Source: Nannochloropsis salina CCMP1776 (Eukaryota; Sar; Eustigmatophyceae; Eustigmatales; Monodopsidaceae). Taken from it: a DNA stretch of 64,000 bases. The stretch lies in contig SDOX01000006.1 of assembly GCA_004565275.1 (NCBI GenBank), positions 124,001-188,000 on the forward strand, given 5' to 3'. A model generated the notes under the pieces. The model ran no database searches and had not been told where the DNA came from. It worked only from the letters and a program-made list of their open reading frames with translations. Below, piece by piece: positions 30,872-40,700 of the stretch; the first letter of the stretch is position 1; each line of letters starts with the position of its first letter. The translations under genes were made by a program, and so were the position numbers.

Positions 30872-32775
30872 TTATTTGTACCGTGCTTTTTCTCGTTCCT
30901 CTTCCGTCATTAAAGCGCGCTCAATCCGTTTGACTGTCGCCAAATCCCCCGCCTGTAGGGGAGAGAGGGTAAAGGATTGCACGTAAAAGTAAGGAACCGC
31001 CACACATTCACCTCCGCCCTCACCGCGCTCTTCCTTCTACTCAAGCAGTCCCACATTGATTTGACCCCTCTCGTACCTTGTACGCTTGCTGCATCTTGGC
31101 CCGCAGCAACTCCTCCTCCTTCAACGCATCCCTCTTCTCTTTGCTCATCATCTTCAACGCCCACTCCAAATCGGCTCGTTCACCCTCCTTCGCGCCTTTT
31201 TTGCTCTCCAAGCGGCGTTCCTCTTCGTCCTTGAACACGCCTCCCTCCCTGCCTTCTTTAAATGCGGCTTTCAACTGCCCACGTTTGTACTCATCCATCT
31301 CGTAGGCTTCCACGTTGTAGTACTTAGGATGAGGGAACGTGGCAGTATTATAGTCCTATATCAAGAAAAAAGGACGGGGAAAGAGAGAGGAGGGGGAAAG
31401 CGTGTGGGCGCCAGTACCCGGTCTCGTGCTTGCTAAGCCAACCAGGTTATGTGTGGTTCTGATGGGTAAGCAAATGATAGTGTCGTGATCCCGACCATCC
31501 TAAAGGGAGAGGCGCGGGCCATGACACCCTCCCTCCCCCGACACATGCATAAGACTTAAACCGGCGTAGTAACCCTCGTGCCCTCTTACCTCCATGTAGT
31601 AGCGAAACAAGCGGAGGGCCTCGTGGTGGTTTCGGGGAATTTCGGGAAGACCTTTAATCTCTTGACACCACACTTCGAAGTCGTTCTTCTTCCTGTGAAA
31701 GTCCGATTCCTGCAATTCAAAAGCAGCAGGTACGGCATGCGAAATATAATTAAGACAAAAAGCAGGTACACTGGCTGCGTATTCATGCCCTGCCTTCCAA
31801 TCCCACCCCGTTCTCCTCCCTCCTCCCTTCCTTCCCCGCTTACCCGAATAATGCCGTGTTTCCCGAACTGGTTCATGTCCACGGCCCCCGGTATGATTGC
31901 TCCCTTGGCCTTGTCGTCTTTCCTCTCCTTCTTCTTCTTCTTCTTCTTCTTTTCCTCCTTTTTTCCGTCTTTTTTTCTTCTCTTTTCCTTCTTCCTGTCG
32001 TCCTTTTCCTCCTTCCGTCTCCTCTTCCTGTCCCTCTCTTCATGTTTTCTCTTCTTTTCTTTTTTCTCCCGCTTTCGCCGCTTCGTTACCCTTTCCCCTT
32101 CTCTTTCGTCCCTTTTCGATCTTCCTTCCTTCTCCTCCTCAACTTTCTTCCTTTTACTCATAGCTTCCACTCCTTTCATATCTACCCTCCTGCCATCACC
32201 TTCGCTGTCTTCATTTCCGCTTCCTTCGCTGCTGCTGCCGCTATTTCCATCGCTTTCACCGCTGCTAGCCACTGTTTGCCACATTCTAGACCTTTGCTGT
32301 GTCTGGACTCGGTTCTCAGCCTGTAGCAGAGCTTCAGCCCGATTCTGGAGTAAATAAGGGACAGGCAGAAATTGATGAGGAGGGTTTGCGTTTAAAGATA
32401 TTAAGACCGAAAGCAGCCGTGAAACGGGTACCCTTACCTTTTCCTGTTTCTTCTTTTTATCGTTTTGAACATTCCCGGTGCTGCTACCGCTGCCACCGGT
32501 CGAAGATGACGAGGACGACGAAGAGGATGAGCCAGCGTCACTGAGTTGAGCGCGGTGGAAGATAAAGCGTTAAACCCCTCAAAAAGAAGTTAAGACGAGC
32601 TTCAGGCTGCACTTTCCGTCTATGCTATGTACAATTCATGCGCGTATTTACATATCTACCTGTCATTGGCATCACTGCATGAATGACGACGCTCCTCTCC
32701 TTCACCGGCACCACTCTTGCTCCGAGGTACTTCCTCATCCGAGAAAGTCTTCTCCTTCTCCTGACCAACGCCCAT
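30872..32775 (-). CDS. Lys/Glu-rich nuclear protein with a conserved EDYNTAT-type motif
   Basis: Six exons with closed phases (32775-32660, 32540-32438, 32344-31844, 31709-31590, 31355-31077, 30952-30872) give 399 residues. The N-terminus is Ser-rich. The third exon is an extreme Lys/Arg/Glu tract (31920-32170) typical of nuclear coiled-coil or RNA-processing proteins. The fourth and fifth carry the conserved core: DFEVWCQEIKGLPEIPRN, LFRYYMEDYNTATFPHPKYY, then a helical Glu/Lys region. The last exon reads AGDLATVKRIERALMTEEER. I believe this core (W...EDYNTATxPxxKYYN) is widespread in eukaryotes, but I cannot name the family with certainty. The start ATG 32775 was chosen because a stop lies just upstream in frame and the frame then joins the next exon. 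Confidence 0.75.
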
Positions 32776-33867
32776 CGGTCAGTCAAAGACGTTCTAGACG
32801 TCTGTACCTGCTCGATCTGTTTCGTGGTGTGTGCGAGTCACTTGTGACATTTTCTAGGCCACGGTCCTATCGGTCCTTCTAACCTCCCCTCATATAAGGA
32901 CAGGTCTCCCTAACTTTGTCCTCAGGAAAAGAATGACGGTTCAATGAAAGCGACGCTAGAGTGCTCGTTAATCTCTTTAGCCGTTTAATAATTCGTGTAA
33001 GTATTGAAGTGCACCAAATGACTCCCGAGCTTCGTATCATCATGCATAAATACGCGGTTGCCTCGTTCACCGGGTAGCTTCTATCGCCCGAGACTCGCTA
33101 TTACAAGGTCCCAGGCCATCTTAATGAATACTTTTCACCTCGATTTTTTGGGAAAACAAGCACCAAACTACAGCAAGACTTTCAAACAACTTCCCATCCA
33201 GTCAGGATTGTAAGCGGCATTACAAATATGGGGGGATTGAAGCGTAAGCATGGCACGCGACAGAAGAAGAGGAGGCGATGGATGGTCCACTCAGACGTAC
33301 AAAGCAATATCAAGGCAATAAGTTATATGGTGATTGGAAGAAGATACCCAGCCTTGAAACAATGTTAAAACTCCAGTCATTTAAAACATACCATATAACA
33401 GCGCAGTTCTTCTGCCGTAAGTCCCCGCGAGGGCGTCGAAACACCACCTCTCCTCTTGACCCATTGACACAAAGTCTCTTTTTCACATTATCCAGTCATT
33501 TACCCTCTTAATCTCTTTGTTTTCAAATCACCTCCATCACCTTCTCTTGTTAAATCCTGGATCCGATGCCGAATTAGACCTTCGATCACTTTGAGCGTAA
33601 AACGCAAACCGGTTTACCGGCGGCCCGTTCGACGAGTATCCCACAATCATCATTTTCTTTTTCTGCAAGCCTTTCGTTTAAATTCCACCGACTCATCTGC
33701 TTATCCTTTGCACCTGCTTTATTCACTACAAATCGCTCCCCTCAGTCGTCATACGAAGGAATATAAGCGTATGAATACCCGGGCCAGCCCGCCCACGCTC
33801 CAAACAATTGAAATGAGGCGTAGCTACCAGGAATAAAGACTGTAGTGGGGAAGATAAAAGAGTAACT
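32776..33867. other. Intergenic, upstream flank of the K/E-rich gene
   Basis: Moderately AT-rich, no coding pattern. It should contain the K/E-rich gene promoter and the 3' UTR of the TMEM230-like gene. Confidence 0.5.
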
Positions 33868-34419
33868 TCAGAAAGAAGCTGAAAGAAGAGTCAGAAGGCA
33901 TGGTCTTGCTCCTAAATCGGAGCAGGGCGCACATAGAGAAGCCTTGATACTCTGGAACGCAAACCCCACCGTCAGCCCTGTCCTCTTATTCCTCCATTTC
34001 CACCCGTCATCATGCCCCCAAAAGACCTTTCGAATATGCATGGCACAGCCCGCCAGTCCTATACCATCAGATTTCTCCCTGTGCCCCTCTCTCTATTCCC
34101 AGCCCCGCCACTTACGCAAGCTCCCCAAGATGATCATGGCCAGACCTCGCTCCTTTTCCTTCGGGTCGGTATGCCACCGGATCCCTAGTCCCGTGCACAA
34201 TAATATCGTGCCTGTCACCAGCATAAGCACAGCCGCCAGGGTAGTCTTGGGAGGCGGAGGCCCGCGTCCTGGCCTGCGTCGAGGATTGACAGTCCTTGCG
34301 GAACTTTGCCTGTCCATTTCGAATTTATTGAAAAGAGGGGAGAATCCCTGTGGTCCTTGTTGCGACGGGTGGGGGGTGGAGGATGGTGGAGGCACCGATG
34401 GGGTTGACGAGGAGTACAT
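33868..34419 (-). CDS. TMEM230-like (DUF872) small membrane protein
   Basis: Two exons join in phase: 34419-34116 (ending GSL, C|GTAAGT) and 34058-33868. The Pro/Ser-rich N-terminus is followed by a basic PRRRPGRGPPPPK segment and two membrane helices, KTTLAAVLMLVTGTILLCTG and, after RWHTDPKEKERG, LAMIILGSLRLAGC. The layout (K-T helix, short polar loop ending ERGL, second helix with ILGS, then HxR) matches TMEM230/TMEM134-type proteins of vesicle trafficking. The frame remains open and protein-like upstream of ATG 34419 back to about 34600 (SVIDKASPSGETALPSS), so the real start may lie in an upstream exon. The C-terminal exon diverges from the family. Confidence 0.6.
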
Positions 34420-35758
34420 GGTGGTGAGGTTGAGAGGGCCCGAGTCCAGCCTTTGACCTTCTTCTAACTGCGGGGCCTTTTGATCAGGCGACTGAGGAAG
34501 CGGAGGTGGAGGTGAGGAGGGCAGAGCAGTCTCCCCGGATGGAGAGGCTTTGTCGATGACTGACGCCGTCCCTGTGCTGTATTTTTGGGAAAGATTGTGA
34601 CGCTAAAGGACGGGACATGGAGGTAGCAATGGTAACGTGCTTGGGGAAAGACTGATAGCACAAGCGCATTCATGATGATCACAGCCTTTTATTCCACCAA
34701 TCCAAATGGATGTGGGATGTTTATATGTCTATCAACTTTTAGATAGCTTTTACCATTCCTTGGACTGTTTTTGGGGGCATTTTATCTTCCACCTTCTTGG
34801 AGGGTTACCGAGGAAAATGTGATCTCTCGTCTGTTCATGAAGCGAGTCGACGCAAAAAGACCATCAAAACCATAGATGCACAAAGCAGAGCTTTCCGATA
34901 TGGAAATCTAAACAAAAAGAGGGCTAAAAAGGGACTGCGGACGACATGAGTTATTGTTGCGAAGGCAGAATTCCTTCAAGATCAACAAGTAGGAAGAATT
35001 GAAATTGTGCGAACTCGATTTCCGGTCTACTGGAAAGCAATAGCCAATTCCTGAACGACATTTCACCTTCCACCACCTGCATTCTTATCTCCTTGCACAG
35101 GTCGACGATTTCCAGTGGCTCTGCTTTCCATAGTGTGCGTACACGCAAATTTTTATCGGCTATCCGCATTCCATTCCAGACAACCTCCTCCCTTCCGAAG
35201 GGACCACGTCTGCGCAACTGAGGCCCCTCCCCAAGAAGAAATACGCCGCCTTTAACTCTTTTATACTGGCGCAATCCCCCCCTTCCGTCTCCTCTACTCT
35301 GTCTTGAGCAGCGTGGCCTTTTATCGACGTGGACTCGCCTTTTATAGAAAGAATGGATGTGGCATTTCTTACCCCGGGATGGGCACCGTCATCCGATTCA
35401 ATCGTCTCTCCACTCCCACCCTCCTCCACCGCGTCCCCGCCCGGCTGCAGTCTCACGCACAGGCTTCCACGCCTTCTTCGCCCCGGGGACACTGCAAGGG
35501 CCCACCGTTTCGTCACGGCCTCCTCCCGGACCCAATATCATGGCCGATCTTGGTCTTCTCCTTCGATCTTGTCATTTTCCGGTGTATCCGCCGCGGACTG
35601 TCCTTCCAGAAAATGCGGGGCAATGAAAAGGTATGTGCACGGGATGGAAATATGAGAAGGAAGGAAATGTTGCGGGTGAGCGGAGTAAACAGGAAGGGAA
35701 GGTAGGCGGAGCGGAAGGGTTTAGCGTCTGAGAGCATATCCTTTTTGTACGTACCGGC
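34420..35758. other. Between the TMEM230-like and EamA genes; possible unassigned minus-strand exons
   Basis: The part nearest 34420-34600 may be 5' coding sequence of the TMEM230-like gene. Between 34951 and 35516 the minus strand has two overlapping frames with protein-like passages (EIVDLCKEIRMQVVEGEMSF and FAQFQFFLLVDLEGILPSQQ), but I could not join them with consistent splicing and recognise no family. The rest should contain the promoter of the gene at 35759. Confidence 0.3.
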
Positions 35759-37234
35759 ATGCTCAAAGCCATGTCACCCATGCCACCCTGCTTCCTGCCC
35801 TCAATCCCTATCCTCAGTACCCTTCTCCATCGCTGTGCAGTGCCGAACCAGATAGGAGGGACAGAGAGGCCCCAAGAACATATCCGGAAGCAGCTGGAAC
35901 CCGTCGATGCCTCCTCCCCCTCCTCCCCCTCCTCCTCCTCCTCCCCTTCCTCCCCTTCCTTCCCCTCCGATGCTTTTGCACCTTCTCCAGCTTCGTTGAA
36001 GCCTGAAAGACAAGAGTGGGCAGTTCCGGACAGCCCCGAACCTCCTCCCTCCGTTTCCCCCAGCGCTCCCACCCCATCCCGACTCGTCACCAGCCCGTCC
36101 GCCGCCCCTACCCTCCCCTCCGAACCCACTCCTTCCTTCCTCATCACCCCTGCCCTCGCCTACCTCCTCCTGAATGTGGTCACCCTCCTATGGGGAAGCC
36201 AGCACGCGGTGATCAAAAGTGCCCTGGCGTCCTCCCCCGACTATCCCGGTGTCTTCAACCTCCTCCGCTTCGGGCTGGCCTCCCTCTGTTTCTGGCCATG
36301 GACGCCATCCGTCCTCCCTCCCTCCCTCGGCACCTGCTCGGAGAATGGGGACGAGGGCCTGAACGCGGCGGAGAAGGAACGCCAGGGCCTGTGGCGGGCG
36401 GGCGCCGAGCTTGGGATCTGGATGTTCCTGGGCTTTGCCTTACAGGCAGTCGGGTTGCAATTCACGTCCGCGTCTAGAAGTGGATTCCTCCTCTACCTGA
36501 ACGTGAAGCTGGTTCCCCTCTTCGCCTGGCTGCTGCTGGGTCGACGCCCGAGTTTGGACGTGGTCGTTTTTGCCCTGCTGGCGTTTGTGGGCACGGCGCT
36601 CCTGTCCGTCGACGGGGGAAGGATGCCGAACGTTGGGGATGCGTGGTCCTTGGCAGCTGCAGCCGCCTCAGCCATGTTCATTTTACGACTGGAGGGAGCG
36701 GCGAAAGCCTACTCGTTGACGCGGGCCAAGGAATTGAACAGCGCAACCTTGTGGGTGACGACGGGCTTGTGTGCGGTATGGGCTGGTGTGGAGGCCTTCA
36801 TGGGATACGGGGGAGAAGGAGGGGACGGGGGGGGGCTGGGGGTGGTGTTTACCGATTTATTGCGGGAGGAGTGGCCTCAGATTGTGTTTTTAGGGGTGGT
36901 GGCGTCCGCGCTCTGCAACTGGATACAGACATTGGGGCAACGGGAAGTGCCTGCGGAGAAAGCGGCGCTCATCTACGCGCTGGACCCCGTGTACGGCGCT
37001 GTGTTTGCCCGTCTGTTGTTGGGGGAGAGCGAGGCATTGGGTACGATGGGGTATACAGGGGCGGCCCTCGTCACTAGTGCGGCAGTTTTGGCTACGTTTT
37101 ATGGGAAACGTGGAGGGGAAGGTAGTGCGCACGATGAAAGCGGGATGAGTGGTATAGAATTGTCTGCCAGGAAGCATGAGGACGTAGAAGACCAGAAAGA
37201 GAAGGGGGAAGTACCGCAAGCAAGACAGAAGTAA
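35759..37234 (+). CDS. EamA/DMT-superfamily membrane transporter
   Basis: An intronless frame of 491 residues. About 135 N-terminal residues are Ser/Pro-rich and low-complexity. From LAYLLLNVVTLLWGSQHAVI onward come about ten hydrophobic helices in the two-repeat EamA (drug/metabolite transporter) layout. Typical features are WGSQHAVIK in the first helix of repeat 1, FLLYLNVKLVPLFAWLLLG closing repeat 1, and IYALDPVYGAVFARLLLGE near the end of repeat 2, where EamA proteins have their conserved P...LLLGE. The C-terminal tail is hydrophilic. The long N-terminus may include an organelle-targeting part, but no clean signal peptide is seen. The substrate cannot be predicted; relatives include nucleotide-sugar and triose-phosphate-type carriers. 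Confidence 0.88.
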   Translation: MLKAMSPMPPCFLPSIPILSTLLHRCAVPNQIGGTERPQEHIRKQLEPVDASSPSSPSSSSSPSSPSFPSDAFAPSPASLKPERQEWAVPDSPEPPPSVSPSAPTPSRLVTSPSAAPTLPSEPTPSFLITPALAYLLLNVVTLLWGSQHAVIKSALASSPDYPGVFNLLRFGLASLCFWPWTPSVLPPSLGTCSENGDEGLNAAEKERQGLWRAGAELGIWMFLGFALQAVGLQFTSASRSGFLLYLNVKLVPLFAWLLLGRRPSLDVVVFALLAFVGTALLSVDGGRMPNVGDAWSLAAAAASAMFILRLEGAAKAYSLTRAKELNSATLWVTTGLCAVWAGVEAFMGYGGEGGDGGGLGVVFTDLLREEWPQIVFLGVVASALCNWIQTLGQREVPAEKAALIYALDPVYGAVFARLLLGESEALGTMGYTGAALVTSAAVLATFYGKRGGEGSAHDESGMSGIELSARKHEDVEDQKEKGEVPQARQK

Positions 37235-37769
37235 AGATATTGTCACGACTACTGCATGATGGATCCTTTCGGACACTTTACTGTCATAACGACATGCTTT
37301 CTTTACTTTCGATAAGGAGAAAATCGTGCTTCTTTACCATCGTAGCTAGGAATGTACACGGCCCTCCTCCTCATCCTCCTCCGTCATCACATTGCTTTTT
37401 TTCTATATCAGACCTTCAAAATGGGACTAGGGGATGATTTTCACATATACAGTGTCAAAATATATTCCAGATTAACCAAAGGGTGAAAATCACGTGGAGA
37501 ACATGTCTTTCCTCTATGCCCCGGCAAATACTGAACCCAGACGCACATATACCCCCCAAAGGATGAGAAGGCCGCCACCCTCCTCCTCATACTCCCCGTC
37601 TTTCCCTCCCTTCGTCTCAAAACACTCCTCTTCCGTACTCGCGTTGAATCGATATAAGTGATGATTTAGGTATCATTGTAAATTGCGCACTCATCGTTCT
37701 CCTATCGCCTCTTGTCCGTGTGTCCATTTCCTTTACCTCCTCATCCAGGAGCGTACGACACATACCACC
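37235..37769. other. Intergenic, upstream flank of the XPF-like gene
   Basis: No gene seen. A frame open from 37683 continues into the next gene, but the ATG at 37770 has the better context (ACCACCATG), so the 5' UTR probably lies here. Confidence 0.45.
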
Positions 37770-40700
37770 ATGCCGACCAAACGCAAGCCACCCTCCTCTC
37801 ATGCTCAGCCTATCCCTCTCATGCCAGCTTTACACTGTCAATCTAATCAACAATATCAGCAGCACAAACGACGGCACATCGGCAAAGGTGATGGCGTCTT
37901 CCTGGACTCGCACGGCCGGGTAATTCAAACTCGGGGAATAGTCTCCACCACGCCAGCTGCCTCCTCCTCCTCCGTCACCTATTCATCGTTTTCTTCGAAT
38001 GCCAGGGCTACTCGCAAGTCGTATCAGTTAGGTTCTCGTGCAGTTGCCATTCAACGTATCGAGTATCTTCCCGATACGGTGCTTCATGCGCTTCGCCGAG
38101 CAAACTCCTTTGATCCCATCAAAGGTCCGCCTGCTCCCCGTCGTCTACCCTCCTCCGTCCTCCATCTGTGCATTACCCAAGGTCTCGCGCAATACTTTCA
38201 GAGTTTCCAACCAGCATCTCGCATAGACTCTGTATCTTTGCCTCTTGATCTGCTTTCCTTGCTCCGGCCCTTGATTTGCCATCCCCCTTTATCCTTCGAC
38301 CATGGACTTTCCCGCCGACAGCTTTTGACACCAGCACCTGTACGCACGGAGCAGCTTCTTGCTCAAGTCCAACATTGGGAAGAGAAGCAAAAGCAAGAGA
38401 TGATGAAAGGATGTCATAAGGACAGGAAGACTCGACGGATGTCGGAAGAAATGGGTCTGAAGGAGCGACGAGAGGAGGAAAGAGAGGAGGAAGAGGAGGA
38501 AAAGGTGGGGGAAGCGGAGGAGGCAGCTAGTGAGCGAGATATGGAGAGGGATGACCTGAACAAAGTCCTCATGTCGCTCTCTAAACATGTCCAAGAAGCT
38601 GTAATGGCAACGGGTGATCCGACGAGGGAATGGGAAAAAAGAAAGCGAGAGAAAAGGGCGGAGGGAGAGGGAAAGCATACCATGGTAGTTGCTGCGCCCA
38701 TTCGTCTCATCTTTGATCCTTCGATAGATGATGTGAACCCTGGCGGGGGATCCTTTGTCGTTAGATCTTTCCTAGGAAAGCGCCTGCAAGAAGCCTTGGT
38801 CCTCTGTCTTGACAAGGAGGCAGAGATAGGAAGGAAAGGCAAGGAGGAGCAAGGGCAAGACATTGTACAGGGTATCAAACTGCTTTCTTTGCTCCAACTC
38901 ACAAGACTCTATCAGGCTTCGGTGCAGGGTCCCATGGGGGGGTTTCCTGACGGCAGCCAGGGTGTCTCCTTTCTTCGCTTCAAGCCTTCTCTTTTTGCAT
39001 CTTCATGTGACCGAATTTGCACAACGAGCGAGGGAAAGCCGACCATTGAAAGGAAGTATAAAGATGCTATTGCGGAGCGATTGGATGAGCTGCTAGAATT
39101 AGCTGAGTGCGAGATTCCGTTTTTTGCGCGAAGGACTGAAGAAGTCGCTCGAGGAGAAAGGCGTGCAAGGAAGGAAATCGATGCGCGTGCTGCGTGGATC
39201 CTGGGCCGGGGACCTTTGCCGTACGAGAGGATCGAATTTTTTGGCTCGGAGAAGGAAGAGCAAGAGGAGCAGGGTGCATGGGAGGAATGCGAATGGAGGC
39301 GCGGTCGTAATCACGGGTGTGGACGGCAGGAAAGCCCGGGCTCTGTGATAATTGATCTCCTGACCGGGAAGCTGGAAGGCCCTGGGACGGATCATGGCCC
39401 ACAAAAAAGAGACAAAAGAGAAAGTGAAGGAGGGGGGGAGGGAAGCGGGCAAGAAAAAAGACCCGAAATAGGCTGCATCTTTCTACTTGAGCCCCTCTCC
39501 GCGGGTCTGACCTGGACTTTCTCACGATGCACGGAGGAAGATACGGACACTCCATGCAGGCCTCTTCCTCGACCATTTCTCTCTCCTTCCCCCTCTACTC
39601 AACCACTCGCCTATCTCACGCTCAACATGTTCGACATGGCCTACACGGATGAAAATGAGAGCGCACACCGTAGGACCGAAAAGAGGAAGGGAAGAGGGGA
39701 GGGAGGGGACCTCGACGTCCTCTTAAACCGCTTCGCCCCCGCTGCGAATGACGACGTGCTTGTGGCTCCTCCACTCCTACGATACCCTCGTCTGCCGTAT
39801 ATAGGTGGAGACGGCGTTCCTCGCGTGCTAATGGACACATGCTGGACCCCTCGGTCTGGCATCCCCTCCATCAGCTCCTCGCTGGAGAGTGGGAAGAATC
39901 TTCTTGCCGTTTCCAATCGAGCGCTGTTGGAGCTCTTACAGCAGACTCCTGCCTGGCGACATCCACCGGCTACATTCGCCTCCTCTTTTTACACTGTCAA
40001 TCCTAGCGCCACCCTCTATTCGAAGTCAACTCCTAGCTCCTGTATCACTTTTCCTCAGCTGCGTGCCATATCCTTTCCTCCGCGCCCTCCCTCTCTCTAC
40101 ACCTACATCACAGACCTCAATCTCTCCCGCCCTATACACTTTCCCTCTCTTATTACTGGTGTCGTTGTCTATTTCCTCTCCCGCCCCTCGCTTCGCAGCC
40201 TCGCCCTCCCTCTTTCGTGCCCGTATCTCAGCGACTCAATAAGCCAACCTTGCCTGCTCTCTCTATTGCAAACAAGCTGGATGGATAAACAATATGCAGC
40301 ACACAAAACGAGCGATATCTTCGTCCCACCCTCTCTTCCCCCTGCCCTTGCTCTTGTCGAAAATACCAGCAATGTGGCCAACGAGATCCTGCTATCCCTC
40401 TTTCTTCAGGCGAACGACCCGGGAGTGTTCCACATGTGGGGCTACTTCGATGACTTCCCTGAGGGCGGGGAGAAGGCTGGACAGGAGGATGGGAAGGACT
40501 TGCAACTGGAGCTTGTTAATGTGCGGAAACGGGAAGCGCAGCGCGGTCAAGTTGATGTCGACGATGAAGGCGTGGGGATGGGAGGGACGGAGGATAACCC
40601 GGGCATTGCCCGAGAGAAAGAGGCCGAGGTGGCCCGGCTACATCGGCAAAGGGTGACAGAAGGGGAAACAAATTTATTTCCACCTCAACAGCACCCTCGT